From the NCBI RefSeq assembly GCF_015668515.1, contig NZ_JADPFO010000006.1:1-64000 (forward strand): 64,000 bases of DNA, given 5' to 3'. A model generated the notes under the pieces. The model saw nothing but the letters and a program-made list of their open reading frames with translations. It was not told where the DNA came from and ran no database searches. The DNA comes from Paraclostridium tenue (GTDB taxonomy: Bacteria; Bacillota; Clostridia; Peptostreptococcales; Peptostreptococcaceae). Within the stretch, counting starts at the first letter, position 1, and the number at the start of each line of letters is the position of its first letter. The translations under genes were made by a program, and so were the position numbers. This document shows positions 42,610 through 52,471 of the stretch, in pieces.

Positions 42610-43488
42610 TTACTTAATTCTTTTTCTAATAATTTGTTCAATAGGAGTTCTTTCTATATTGTGGCTATCAGCTAAATAGCTACTTTCAATTATCGCATTG
42701 TTATCAATATCTAAAATACTTCTTTTTAATGATGGATACATAAGCTTATCTGTTATACAAAGTATTACTTTTGACTTTTCACCTGAATACCCTCCATATC
42801 CATTTAAATATGTTATTGATATTCCTAATTTATTTATAAGATATTCTCCAATTTCTTCATGCTTATTTGATATAACGATTACCGACCTACCTTGATTAAA
42901 TCCATCTAGTATTAAATCTACTATCTTAGTCATTATATATATGATAATTAAAGAAAACATAGCACTTTCAATACTAAATACTATAGCAGTTATTACTAAA
43001 ACTATAATATTTATGCTCATCAAAAACGTAGATACAGGGATTTTAAAATTCTTATTTGCCCATACAGCAAGCATTTCGCTACCATCTATAGCCCCTCCAA
43101 ATTTAATAACAGTTCCAACACCTATCCCAATTGATACTCCTCCATATATTACAATAAGAAATTCAGATGTAGTTACAGGTGGAACTGGAGTTAATAAATA
43201 CAAAAATAATGATGAACAAACATTAGCCCATAAAGTTTTAAATAAAAATATTCTATCAAATGACTTTGATGTAAATAATAAAATTGGAATATTAAATGCT
43301 AATAATAATATAAACATAGGTATCCCTGTTAATGACTTTATTATTACAGATAAAGCAGTAGTTCCACTATCTACCATACCATTAGGAGATAATATTAGCT
43401 CTAACCCCATAGCTACTATTAAAGCTCCTATACCTATCATTATAAATTCAAAAAATAATTTAATTTGCCTTTTGTATGTCTTATTCAT
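42610..43488 (-). CDS. YitT-family membrane protein (YitT + DUF2179)
   Basis: The product is about 292 residues. Five to six helices (about 10-185) contain the family's GGxxDGSE-like segment (GGAIDGSEMLAVW) and LSPNGMVDSGTTALS. A cytoplasmic DUF2179 domain (about 205-285) has YLNGYGGYSGEKSKVILC. Function is unknown; members are common in Firmicutes, and the DUF2179 domain is suspected of binding a small ligand. Start is the ATG at 43488, eight bases after AAAGGAG. A one-mismatch CodY box lies about 85 bases upstream. Confidence 0.88.
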   Translation of the reverse strand: MNKTYKRQIKLFFEFIMIGIGALIVAMGLELILSPNGMVDSGTTALSVIIKSLTGIPMFILLLAFNIPILLFTSKSFDRIFLFKTLWANVCSSLFLYLLTPVPPVTTSEFLIVIYGGVSIGIGVGTVIKFGGAIDGSEMLAVWANKNFKIPVSTFLMSINIIVLVITAIVFSIESAMFSLIIIYIMTKIVDLILDGFNQGRSVIVISNKHEEIGEYLINKLGISITYLNGYGGYSGEKSKVILCITDKLMYPSLKRSILDIDNNAIIESSYLADSHNIERTPIEQIIRKRIK

Positions 43489-43572
43489 TTTTATCACTCC
43501 TTTGGCAATTTTTTAAAAATTCAAACTCTTCTTATATTTACATTTTATAACAAATTAAATTTAATAGTCAAT

Positions 43573-43587
43573 AATTTTCTGATAATT
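43573..43587. promoter_or_regulatory. CodY-like box, one mismatch
   Basis: AATTTTCTGATAATT differs from the CodY consensus AATTTTCWGAAAATT at a single position. It lies upstream of the YitT gene and next to the terminator of the phosphodiesterase gene. Confidence 0.5.
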
Positions 43588-43596
43588 CTTGAAATA

Positions 43597-43638
43597 CAAA
43601 AAACTCTCAAGGCAGAATATCATACCTTAAGAGTTTTA
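43597..43638 (-). terminator. Terminator of the alkaline-phosphatase-fold gene
   Basis: AAAAACTCT-CAAGG pairs with CCTTA-AGAGTTTT. The minus-strand tail runs TTTTTTGTATTT. Confidence 0.8.
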
Positions 43639-43639
43639 A

Positions 43640-44911
43640 TTATTTAACTATATTGAATGCACATCCATCTATATTTTTCATATCTATATCAAATATCTTC
43701 ATTATAGTTGGAGCTTCATCTACTAAATTCCCACTATTTATAGTTATATTTTCTTTTATATTAGGCCCTTTAGCTATAAATGGTGGCTTATCTCCCTTGT
43801 GAGGAAAGTGCCCGTGAGTGGCTAAGCAATACTTGTAATTACTATTATCAGTTTCTTTTGTTATTTCTCCTGTTACATCATTACTAAAGGCTATACCTTC
43901 TTTTCCCTCTATAACAAAGTCTGCATCACAATCTAATCTGTGATTATTTTTTAATTCATTTCTATCAAATATACCTTCTATACCAAAAGTTTCATCATCT
44001 TTCATAGCTTCAAGTATATTTTTAACTTTATCTATGTAAGTTTTGTCTTTTACTATAACATGACTAGATATTCCAGCTGACTTAAATATAGCTTTATAAT
44101 CAGTTATTTTTCCATCTTTATCTATACTTATTAATCCTTTATCTTTAAATACTATGTTTGGACTTATTAACTTTTTAACTTCTAATTGACCATGATCTCC
44201 AAGTATTATAAAATTTGTTTTGTAGTACACACTTGCTTCTTTTAAAGAATTTATAATTCTTCCTAGCCACTTATCATAAGTCTTAAATGAATTAATAACT
44301 TTTTCATGGTAAAGTCCATATTGATGTCTTGTATGATCTAAGTAAGCTAAATGTATAAGCATTAAATCTGGCTTATATTCTTTTATTATATCCTCTGCAC
44401 AACAAACTCCAAATTCATCTAAGTACGGCTCTTTATTCCAATTTATAATATGAGAGTATTTAGGATATATTTTTTCCATAAGATGTTTACTACAGCTATT
44501 TGTATAGACTTCTATTGGATCTTCTCCTTCATTTTTAGTCCATATTTCAGCTATATTGTGATCTGAATTACATCTACCTGTAACCGGCCATAATATAGTA
44601 GAAGTTGTTATATTATTTTTCTTAGCTATATCTATTATAGAATCACATTTTATATCATTACTATACCAATACCAATCTGGCATTTTAGCATTTAACTCTA
44701 ATTTTTCATTATGACTTATATTGTGCTTGTCTGGATATACTCCAGTTACTATAGTTGTATGACATGGATATGTTAGTGTTGGGTATATACAGTTTATATC
44801 TTTTACTATAGATGCCCCATCTAATATCTTTTTAAAGTTAGGTAATTTTTCTAAATATTTTATATCTCTAGTAAATAACGAATCTATTGATATTACTACA
44901 ACCTTATTCAA
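43640..44911 (-). CDS. Type I phosphodiesterase / nucleotide pyrophosphatase
   Basis: The product is a soluble alkaline-phosphatase-superfamily enzyme of about 423 residues. Metal-binding Asp is in VVISIDS, the nucleophile Thr in YPTLTYPCHTT, Asp/His in AYLDHTRHQYG, Asp-His in ILGDHGQ and the last His in ATHGHFPHKG. The family hydrolyses nucleotide pyrophosphates, phosphodiesters or phosphonates. No signal peptide, so it acts inside the cell. AGGAG abuts the ATG at 44920 but sits nine bases before an in-frame TTG at 44911, so TTG is the better start. Confidence 0.88.
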   Translation of the reverse strand: MNKVVVISIDSLFTRDIKYLEKLPNFKKILDGASIVKDINCIYPTLTYPCHTTIVTGVYPDKHNISHNEKLELNAKMPDWYWYSNDIKCDSIIDIAKKNNITTSTILWPVTGRCNSDHNIAEIWTKNEGEDPIEVYTNSCSKHLMEKIYPKYSHIINWNKEPYLDEFGVCCAEDIIKEYKPDLMLIHLAYLDHTRHQYGLYHEKVINSFKTYDKWLGRIINSLKEASVYYKTNFIILGDHGQLEVKKLISPNIVFKDKGLISIDKDGKITDYKAIFKSAGISSHVIVKDKTYIDKVKNILEAMKDDETFGIEGIFDRNELKNNHRLDCDADFVIEGKEGIAFSNDVTGEITKETDNSNYKYCLATHGHFPHKGDKPPFIAKGPNIKENITINSGNLVDEAPTIMKIFDIDMKNIDGCAFNIVK

Positions 44912-44937
44912 CCTTATCATCTCCTAATAATTTTTAT

Positions 44938-45429
44938 TAACCACCTTTATAATATATATTAAACTACAATTTTTTAATATTGTATATTTAAATTAGCTTA
45001 TCTTTTATAATCTATAGGCAAAAAATATATCTATATATTTTGGATAGTTTTTAAGCAATTATTATCAACTATTAAATGCTCTTATTTAATATTTTGATTC
45101 AATTTTAATAAATATTTTGTGAAAATTTTTTAAATTTAAATTGTTGTGTCAAATAGTCTTAACATATATAAATTTTAATCATATTACGTTCCTTCATATT
45201 TGTTAAAACCTGGATTTCATTCTAATTCTAATAATACATAAATATTTTGCAATAATATAAGTTATCATAAATTTCATTACATGAATTAACACTTATATAT
45301 AAGTGTTAATTCAAAATTTAACATGTTTTTAACAAAAGCTGTCGAATTTTCTGTTAATATGTTATCGTACATAAAAAGTAATAAAAATAACTATAATAAA
45401 TTTAACTTATTTATGAGGAGGCGACAATT
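44938..45429. other. Long intergenic region upstream of the Na/Pi transporter
   Basis: No gene seen in almost 500 bases. It must hold the promoters of two divergent genes. It contains a perfect 30-bp palindrome (listed separately) and AATTTTCTGTTAATA at 45345, three mismatches from a CodY box. Confidence 0.6.
45283..45312. promoter_or_regulatory. Perfect 30-bp palindrome upstream of the Na/Pi transporter
   Basis: The arms GAATTAACAC and GTGTTAATTC flank TTATATATAA, giving a fully self-complementary 30 bp without an adjacent T-run. It lies 118 bases upstream of the start codon and looks like an operator or a strong RNA hairpin rather than a terminator. Confidence 0.5.
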
Positions 45430-47058
45430 TTGTCTATATTGATAAGTCTTATTGGAGGTCTTGGACTTTTCCTTTACGGAATGAACCTAATGGGTGAAGG
45501 TCTTCAAAAGTCAACAGGTCCTAAGCTAGAAAAAGCTATAGAACTTTTAACTAGTAACGTAGTAATGGGGGTTTTAGTAGGAGCTGTTGTTACAGGAATT
45601 ATACAAAGTAGTGGTGCTACTACAGTAATGGTAGTTGGATTTGTTAACGCAGGAATAATGACATTATTCCAAGCAATTGGTGTTATAATGGGAGCAAACA
45701 TTGGTACTACAGTAACAGCTCAATTAGTATCATTTGATGCTAGTATATTCTCATCAATAGCACTTGGAATAGGTATCGTTTTATACATGATTGGTTCAAA
45801 ATCTAAACCAAATCTTAAAAATATCGCAGAAATACTTATAGGTTTTGGTATCTTATTTATAGGTATGGAATTTATGAAAGATGCAGTTGCTCCTTTATCT
45901 CAATATGAAGGATTTAGAAACATATTAGCAGGACTTGCAAATCATCCATTATTAGCATTACTTGCTGGTTTTGCAATGACTACTTGTCTTCAAAGTTCAA
46001 GTGCATCAATGGGTATATTAATAGCTTTATCATCTCAAGGTTTAATGCCTTTAGCTGGAGCATTACCTATATTATATGGAGATAACATTGGTAGTTGTAC
46101 TACATCTCTTTTATCAAGTGTAGGTGCTAATAAAAATGCTAAAAGAGCAGCATTAATGCATTTATGCTTTAACGTAATTGGTACTATACTATTTATGTTA
46201 ATTCTTAATAAGCCAATATCAATGATAGTTACACATTTAGACCCAACAGATACTGCTAGACAAATAGCAAATGCTCATTCATTATTTAATATAACTAATG
46301 TTATAATATTATTACCATTCTCTAAATATATAGTTAAATTAGTTATGCTACTTATACCTGATAAGCAAGGTGAAGAAGAGTATGATAGCCGCATAACAAA
46401 ATATTTAGATGAAAGAATGTTAGAAACTCCATCTATAGCATTTGGAAATACAATAAGAGAAATACTTAGAATGGGTAATAAAGCGAAAAAAAGTTTTACT
46501 TGTTCTATGGATGCTTTACTTGAAAAGTCTCAAGAAGAGGCAAACAAAACATTTGAAAAAGAAAAATTATTAAATGAACAGCAGAGAAAAGTATTAGATT
46601 ATCTAATTAAATTATCTAATAAGACTTTAGATGATAAAATGAGACTCTCTCTAGATTTATTATTCCATACTGTAAATGACATAGAAAGAGTTGGAGACTT
46701 ATCTGAAAATATAGCAGAATTAGCTGAATCAACTATAGATAAGAAAACTAAAATATCAGAAAGTGCTAAATCTGAAATAATAGATATATATAACAAAGTA
46801 CTAGATGCATATACATTATCATTAGACGCTATGAAACAAAATAGTGTTAAATTTGCAAATGATGTTTTAAGAATAGAAGACGAAGTAGATGCACTAGATA
46901 AATTATATAGAGCTAAACATATGAATAGATTAAATAGTCATTCATGCAGTATAGACTCAGGTATTATGTACTTAGATTTGTTAACTAATTTAGAAAGAAT
47001 ATCTGACCACTCTGCAAGTATAGCTAAGAGAGTTATAAAAATTAATCAAACAGCTTAA
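45430..47058 (+). CDS. Na/Pi-cotransporter family protein with PhoU-like domain
   Basis: The 542-residue product has an N-terminal transport part with two inverted repeats of the family: GVVTGIIQSSGATTVMVVGF with GANIGTTVTAQL, and TTCLQSSSASMGILIAL with GDNIGSCTTSLL. The QSS motifs form the sodium and phosphate sites. From about residue 340 a helical PhoU-like domain follows (DIERVGDLSENIAEL and LERISDHSASIAKR), which regulates phosphate uptake in relatives. It starts with TTG; GAGGAGG lies upstream at good spacing. Monocistronic, with a long leader region. Confidence 0.92.
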   Translation: MSILISLIGGLGLFLYGMNLMGEGLQKSTGPKLEKAIELLTSNVVMGVLVGAVVTGIIQSSGATTVMVVGFVNAGIMTLFQAIGVIMGANIGTTVTAQLVSFDASIFSSIALGIGIVLYMIGSKSKPNLKNIAEILIGFGILFIGMEFMKDAVAPLSQYEGFRNILAGLANHPLLALLAGFAMTTCLQSSSASMGILIALSSQGLMPLAGALPILYGDNIGSCTTSLLSSVGANKNAKRAALMHLCFNVIGTILFMLILNKPISMIVTHLDPTDTARQIANAHSLFNITNVIILLPFSKYIVKLVMLLIPDKQGEEEYDSRITKYLDERMLETPSIAFGNTIREILRMGNKAKKSFTCSMDALLEKSQEEANKTFEKEKLLNEQQRKVLDYLIKLSNKTLDDKMRLSLDLLFHTVNDIERVGDLSENIAELAESTIDKKTKISESAKSEIIDIYNKVLDAYTLSLDAMKQNSVKFANDVLRIEDEVDALDKLYRAKHMNRLNSHSCSIDSGIMYLDLLTNLERISDHSASIAKRVIKINQTA

Positions 47059-47062
47059 TATA

Positions 47063-47115
47063 TAAAAAGACTATATATGAATTTGTATTATTAAAATTCA
47101 TATATAGTCTTTTTT
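47063..47115. terminator. Bidirectional terminator, Na/Pi gene / oligopeptide operon
   Basis: AAAAAGACTATATATGAATTT pairs with AAATTCATATATAGTCTTTTT (arms given with the outer 20 or so bases). Both sides carry A/T runs. Confidence 0.9.
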
Positions 47116-47941
47116 ATTTTCTTAATCTTGGATTACTTTTTGGTATAGAATCTATAAGCTTTTTAGTATATTCATTTTTAGGATTTGTATATATACTTTG
47201 ACTATTTCCTTGTTCTACTATTTTTCCATTGTTCATAACTATTATCTCATCGCAAAAACATCTAACTACATTTAAATTATGTGATATAAACAAATACGTT
47301 AAGTTATATTGTTCTTTTAAATCCAACATTAAATTTAGTATTTGAGATTGTATAGAAACATCTAGTGCAGCTGTTGGTTCATCACAAATTATAAATTTAG
47401 GTTTTAAAGCTAACACCCTAGCTATTGCTATTCTTTGCCTTTGACCTCCACTAAATTCATTTGGATATCTATTTATATAACTCTTGTCAAGTCCACATGC
47501 TTCTAAAGCTTTTTCAGCCATTAAATATGCCTCGGTTGTACCAATATCATTATGCTTTTTTATTCCCTCTACTATTGTTTTTCCAATACTCATTTTTGGA
47601 TTTAATGATGAATATGGGTCTTGAAATATTATTTGCATATCTTTTCTTAAATTGAGCATATCTTTTTTTGATATACTTATATTATTTTCAATATCATATA
47701 TCACTTTATCTTTAAATTCTACCCTTCCTCCAGTTGCATCTATAAGATTTAGTATACATTTTGATAAAGTTGATTTTCCACATCCACTTTCACCAACTAA
47801 TCCCACTATAGACCCTTTTTTTATTTTAAAAGAAACATCATCTACTGATTTTTGATATTTCTTTTCTCTAAATAGAAATTTACTTTTTATAGGGTAATAT
47901 TTTTTAAGATTTTTTACTTTTAAAATATATTTTTGTTCCAT
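47114..47941 (-). CDS. Oligopeptide ABC transporter ATPase (OppF/DppF type)
   Basis: The 275-residue product has Walker A GESGCGKST, signature FSGGQRQR, Walker B FIICDEPTAALD and H-loop ISHNL. The QxxL-linked SLNPKMSIG segment is typical of the OppF branch. It ends shortly after residue 265 with SIPKSNPRL. Last gene of the five-gene opp/dpp operon; the partner ATPase lies 12 bases upstream. Confidence 0.92.
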   Translation of the reverse strand: MEQKYILKVKNLKKYYPIKSKFLFREKKYQKSVDDVSFKIKKGSIVGLVGESGCGKSTLSKCILNLIDATGGRVEFKDKVIYDIENNISISKKDMLNLRKDMQIIFQDPYSSLNPKMSIGKTIVEGIKKHNDIGTTEAYLMAEKALEACGLDKSYINRYPNEFSGGQRQRIAIARVLALKPKFIICDEPTAALDVSIQSQILNLMLDLKEQYNLTYLFISHNLNVVRCFCDEIIVMNNGKIVEQGNSQSIYTNPKNEYTKKLIDSIPKSNPRLRK

Positions 47942-47953
47942 ATATATGCCTTT

Positions 47954-48913
47954 CTATATATTAAAATTTTTAAAGCAACTCACTTTATGGTTATCACCTA
48001 TTTCTTTTAACTTAGGTTCATTATTTTTACAAATATCCATACAATAGTCGCATCTGTTGTTAAAACTACAACCTTTAGGAATTTTATCAATAGTTGGAAC
48101 ATTACCTTTTATAGAAAAAAATCTATTATTAATTAAATCACTTCCAACTCTAGATAATAATAGACCTTGTGAATATGGATGCTTTGCATTATCAAAAAAT
48201 TCATATACATTAGCTTCCTCAACAACTTTTCCTAAATACATTACATACACTTTATCAGCAATTTCTGATACCACGTCTAAATCATGTGTTATAAAAATCA
48301 CTGACATATTATACTCTTTACTTATATCTTTTAATAAATTTAAAATTTCTTTTTGTACTGTTACGTCAAGCGCAGTTGTTGGCTCATCTGCTATCAATAA
48401 TTTAGGCTTTAATGCTATAGCCATAGCTATCATAACTCTTTGCCTCATACCACCTGAAAGTTCATGTGGATATTTTTTCAAAGTATCTTTAGGATTTGGT
48501 ATCTTTACTTTTTCTAATAAATCTATTACCATATTTCTAACTTCTTTTTTGCTTAGCTTTTTATGTTCTAATATAACTTCTCCTATTTGTTTTTCTACAT
48601 TAAACAATGGATTTAAAGCTACCATAGGCTCTTGAAATATGATTGATATATCTTTCCCTCTTATCAAACACATGTCTTTTTCATTTAAGTTTAATAAATT
48701 TTTCCCTTTAAAATTTATTTCACCTTCAATTTGAGCACTTTCAGATATCAATCTAATTATAGCTAATGAAGTTAAACTTTTTCCACTTCCACTCTCACCT
48801 ACTAAGGATACTATTTCACCCTCATTTATATTTAAATTAACACCATTAACCGTATAGTTATCATGTTTATCATCTTTAAACTTTATCTTTAAATCTTTAA
48901 CATTAAGTAACAT
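47954..48913 (-). CDS. Oligopeptide ABC transporter ATPase (OppD/DppD type)
   Basis: The 319-residue product has Walker A GESGSGKSL, signature LSGGMRQR, Walker B LLIADEPTTALD and H-loop ITHDL. The C-terminal extension has a four-Cys set (CSFNNRCDYCMDIC and a later Cys) that in this family binds an iron-sulphur cluster. It forms the ATPase heterodimer with the OppF-type subunit. Confidence 0.93.
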   Translation of the reverse strand: MLLNVKDLKIKFKDDKHDNYTVNGVNLNINEGEIVSLVGESGSGKSLTSLAIIRLISESAQIEGEINFKGKNLLNLNEKDMCLIRGKDISIIFQEPMVALNPLFNVEKQIGEVILEHKKLSKKEVRNMVIDLLEKVKIPNPKDTLKKYPHELSGGMRQRVMIAMAIALKPKLLIADEPTTALDVTVQKEILNLLKDISKEYNMSVIFITHDLDVVSEIADKVYVMYLGKVVEEANVYEFFDNAKHPYSQGLLLSRVGSDLINNRFFSIKGNVPTIDKIPKGCSFNNRCDYCMDICKNNEPKLKEIGDNHKVSCFKNFNI

Positions 48914-48927
48914 ATTTTCACCACCTA

Positions 48928-49740
48928 TTACTTCCTTTTAGGATCTAACTTTCTCCTAAGCCCCTCTCCTAAGAAATTTATAGCTAAAACAGATATTATT
49001 ATCATAAATCCAGGTGGTATCCATAACCACCATTCACTACTTAAAGTTCTCATATTCTGCGCAGCTGTAAGCATATTCCCCCAACTTGGCATAGGAGGTT
49101 TTACACCCATTCCTAAAAAACTTAAAGATGCCTCCATAAGTATAGCAGTAGCCATTGATAAAGTTGTTGCAACCAAAATACTAGATAATACATTTGGTAT
49201 TATATGCTTTAAAATTATATCTAAATTATTAAATCCAATAGCTTTAGATGCCATTATAAAATCTCTTTCTTTTATAGATAAAACTTCTGCTCTTACAATT
49301 CTTGCTATATCTGTCCATGATAAAATAGCAATTATTATTATAAGATTTACAACACTAGGCCCAACAATTGCAGCTAGTGCTATAGCAACTATAAAAAACG
49401 GAAAGCACATTACTATATCTACAATTCTCATTATTATCGCATCTATAGCTCCCCCAAAATACCCTGCAATCACTCCTAATATTGTTCCTATCATAACCTG
49501 TAGAATTGTTGCAAATACACCTACTAGTAAGGATACTCTCCCTCCATATAAAAGTCTTGCTAAAACATCTCTACCTAAATCATCAGTTCCTAAAAGATGT
49601 TCTCCACTAGGAGGTGAACTTATATTGTATAAATCAACTGAAGATATATCCTGTTTTATAAATAAAGGACCTATAAAAGATACTATAATTAATGTTATTA
49701 AAATGCTAGTTCCTATTAAAATCAATTTATTTTTTTTCAT
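48928..49740 (-). CDS. Oligopeptide ABC transporter permease (OppC/DppC type)
   Basis: The product is about 270 residues with one N-terminal helix, an extracellular loop (SPPSGEHLLGTDDLGRDVLAR, the DppC signature) and five more helices. The EAA loop is EVLSIKERDFIMASKAIG. The start is the ATG at 49740, because AGGAGG lies nine bases upstream; an ATG at 49764 lies before that site and overlaps the previous gene. Confidence 0.92.
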   Translation of the reverse strand: MKKNKLILIGTSILITLIIVSFIGPLFIKQDISSVDLYNISSPPSGEHLLGTDDLGRDVLARLLYGGRVSLLVGVFATILQVMIGTILGVIAGYFGGAIDAIIMRIVDIVMCFPFFIVAIALAAIVGPSVVNLIIIIAILSWTDIARIVRAEVLSIKERDFIMASKAIGFNNLDIILKHIIPNVLSSILVATTLSMATAILMEASLSFLGMGVKPPMPSWGNMLTAAQNMRTLSSEWWLWIPPGFMIIISVLAINFLGEGLRRKLDPKRK

Positions 49741-49753
49741 TCTATATATCCTC

Positions 49754-50719
49754 CTATTTATCATATCTAATTCTTGGATCTATAATTGCATATAATATAT
49801 CAGCAAGTAAATTAGATAATAAAATTATTATAGAAAGAATCATAAGAATTCCCATTATAAGAGAGTAATCTCTATTTAAAACAGCTTCATAACTAAGTCT
49901 TCCTATACCTGGCCATACAAATACAGTTTCTGTTAAAAGTGCTCCTGAGAATAAAAATGGTATTTGAAGACAAAATATAGTAACTATCGGTATAAGTGCA
50001 TTTTTAAATCCATGTTTAAATATAGCCTTATTTATTGTTAATCCCTTTGATCTTGCTGTCGTTATATATTCCTTATCTAATACATCTATCATTGCAGATC
50101 TTGTATACCTTATAAATGCAGTGCTTTGTAAAAAAGCTAATACTATACCTGGCAATATCATATGCTTTAATGTATCAAGTACAGCTTTTATTCCTGTATA
50201 ATCAGTTCCAAGAGTTTTCATACCTGATACTGGTAATAGTTTCAGATCAAATGAAAATATTTTTATAAGTATAAGCCCAAAGAAAAATGCAGGTATTGAT
50301 AACCCTATAAAAGAAACTACAGTTACAATATGATCAAATAAGGTATTTTTCTTTATGGCTGATAAAATACCTATTCCTATTCCAAATATTAAGCTTAAAA
50401 GTAATGAAAATGATGCTAACAATACTGTATTTGACATTCTTGTACCTATTATGTTTAGTACTGGTTGTCCATAATAAATTGAATATCCTAAATCACCTGT
50501 TAAAGCCCTTGAAATCCATTTAAAATACTTTATATATATAGGATCGTAATAACCTATTTTTTGTAACATCTCTTTTACTACTTCTGGTGAAACATTTGGA
50601 TCTATCATTGTCGAATAAGGATTTCCTGGTTGTAAATGTATAAGTGCAAATATTATTATAGAAATCCCAAATAATACAACTAATGATGTTAATAATCTTT
50701 TTAATATATATTTAGCCAA
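49754..50719 (-). CDS. Oligopeptide ABC transporter permease (OppB/DppB type)
   Basis: The 321-residue product starts MAKYILKRLLTSLVVLFGIS, typical of DppB. It has six helices and EAA loop DKEYITTARSKGLTINKAIFKH. It starts with TTG preceded by AAAGGAG. It pairs with the OppC-type permease as the membrane channel. Confidence 0.93.
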   Translation of the reverse strand: MAKYILKRLLTSLVVLFGISIIIFALIHLQPGNPYSTMIDPNVSPEVVKEMLQKIGYYDPIYIKYFKWISRALTGDLGYSIYYGQPVLNIIGTRMSNTVLLASFSLLLSLIFGIGIGILSAIKKNTLFDHIVTVVSFIGLSIPAFFFGLILIKIFSFDLKLLPVSGMKTLGTDYTGIKAVLDTLKHMILPGIVLAFLQSTAFIRYTRSAMIDVLDKEYITTARSKGLTINKAIFKHGFKNALIPIVTIFCLQIPFLFSGALLTETVFVWPGIGRLSYEAVLNRDYSLIMGILMILSIIILLSNLLADILYAIIDPRIRYDK

Positions 50720-50750
50720 ATTTTAAACTCCTTTCTGTACTTATATGGAA

Positions 50751-50785
50751 TAAAAAAGCTATCCTATAAAAGGATAACTTTTTAT
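50751..50785 (-). terminator. Intra-operon hairpin between binding protein and permease genes
   Basis: AAAAAG-TATCCT pairs with AGGATA-CTTTTT (minus strand), with T/A tails. Partial termination here would make the binding protein more abundant than the membrane and ATPase subunits, a common arrangement in peptide transport operons. Confidence 0.75.
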
Positions 50786-50794
50786 TATTAAATA

Positions 50795-52471
50795 TTAATC
50801 TATATACCAATTTTCTACATTGTTAAAGTCATTAAATATAGATGGTTTATAGTTTTTAAGATGAGGATTATAAGCTTTTCTTATATTTTGAGAATATAAA
50901 TATGCCCAAGGTACTTCTTCATTTAGAAGTTTTCCAAATTGAGAATACACTTCTTTACGTTCATTTTTATCGAATACGCTTATACCCTTTTCTATTAATT
51001 TATCTGCTTCATCATTTTTAAATGATGATATATTCCATGCAGAATTTCCTTTTTCATCTGATGCAGAAGTTGAATGCCAATATGCCTTTGGATCTGGATC
51101 TATTGTTAAATTGTTACCCATTAAGTATAAATCAAAATCATGGTTTGCTACTACTTTATCCATAAGAGCAGAGAATTCCATATTTTCAAGTTCTAACTTA
51201 ACACCTATATCTTTTAAATTAGCTTGAATTATTGGAGCTGTTTGTTCTCTTAATGAATTACCTGTTGGGTAAGCTAATGTAGCTGTTAATTCTTTTCCAT
51301 TTTTATCTTCAACTATACCATTGTTATCTCTATCTTCATATCCAGCTTCCTTTAAAAGTTCTTTTGCTTTTTCAACATTATGCTTATAGTCATTTAAAGT
51401 TGACTTATCTGGATAAGCCCATGAACTAGGTAACATAGGTGTATTTACAACTTGACCATTTCCTTCTAATAATTTATCTACCATTGCATTTCTATCTAAT
51501 GCATACATAAATGCTTGTCTTACATTTTTATCTTGAAATTTCTTTTCTCTAAGATTGAATCCCATATATTGGATTAAGTTATTATCATAAGATACAACTT
51601 TCATACCTTTAGATTCTAACTCTTTAATATCTTTTTTCTTTAAATTTGATGCATCTATAACATCTACTGTACCATTTAAAAGTTCTACTTGGGCTGTATC
51701 TTCATTAGCAACTTTTAATATGAACTTTTCAGTTTTTACTTCTCCATTAAAATAATCATTATTCTTTTTAAACTGAACATCTTGACCTTCTGTAAATGAT
51801 ACAACTTCATATGGTCCAGTTCCAACAGGTTTAGTTAATAAGTCTTTTTGATCTTTCCACTGTGCTACCGGCACTTTTTCCCATACGTGTTTTGGAATTA
51901 TTCCCATTCCACCTAAATTTATAAGACCTGGTGAATATGGCTCTTCAAAAGTGAACTTAATCGTATTGTTGTCTATTACTTGTATACCTTCAATTTTATC
52001 AGCTTTTCCTTCATGGTATAATTTAGCTCCTTTTAGCTTTTCAACATCTCCATATTTTGAGCCAGTATAATCTTTATTCGCTAAACTAGTAAATGTAAAT
52101 GCAACATCATCTGCTGTTAAAGGTTTTCCATCATTCCACTTTATATTATCTTTTAACTTAAATGTTATACTTAAATTATCATCTGATACTTCATAGCTCT
52201 TAGCTAATTCTGGTTGTGGATTTAAATTTTCATCAAAACTTAATAAAGAATTGTATGTAAGTGATATAACTGCATCATCATATACTGTATCATTAAGTAG
52301 TGGGTTAAATATTCCTGTAGGCGAACTTGTTAATGCATATACTATACTATTTTTTGAATCTGGTTGTACTGCATTGTCATTTTTATTTCCTTTGTTGCTA
52401 CATCCTGTAAGAATACTTATAGCTAATGTAGCTGTCATTACTAATGAAATTATTTTTTTTCTTTTTAACAA
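50795..52471 (-). CDS. Oligopeptide-binding lipoprotein (SBP family 5)
   Basis: The product is about 558 residues. The start is a TTG at 52471, seven to eight bases after GGAGG; the frame runs further upstream to an ATG at 52516, but that has no ribosome site and would spoil the signal peptide. Signal: KRKKIISLVMTATLAISIL, then lipobox LTGC. The mature protein has the family-5 layout (IVYALTSSPTGIFNPLL, DDVAFTFTSL, GTGPYEVVSF, GFNLREKKFQDKNVRQAFMYALDR). It captures peptides outside the membrane for the DppBCDF-type transporter encoded downstream. Confidence 0.93.
   Translation of the reverse strand: MLKRKKIISLVMTATLAISILTGCSNKGNKNDNAVQPDSKNSIVYALTSSPTGIFNPLLNDTVYDDAVISLTYNSLLSFDENLNPQPELAKSYEVSDDNLSITFKLKDNIKWNDGKPLTADDVAFTFTSLANKDYTGSKYGDVEKLKGAKLYHEGKADKIEGIQVIDNNTIKFTFEEPYSPGLINLGGMGIIPKHVWEKVPVAQWKDQKDLLTKPVGTGPYEVVSFTEGQDVQFKKNNDYFNGEVKTEKFILKVANEDTAQVELLNGTVDVIDASNLKKKDIKELESKGMKVVSYDNNLIQYMGFNLREKKFQDKNVRQAFMYALDRNAMVDKLLEGNGQVVNTPMLPSSWAYPDKSTLNDYKHNVEKAKELLKEAGYEDRDNNGIVEDKNGKELTATLAYPTGNSLREQTAPIIQANLKDIGVKLELENMEFSALMDKVVANHDFDLYLMGNNLTIDPDPKAYWHSTSASDEKGNSAWNISSFKNDEADKLIEKGISVFDKNERKEVYSQFGKLLNEEVPWAYLYSQNIRKAYNPHLKNYKPSIFNDFNNVENWYID

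Noticed and set aside
45345-45359. CodY box upstream of the Na/Pi transporter
   Set aside because: Three mismatches to consensus; too weak to call in this base composition.
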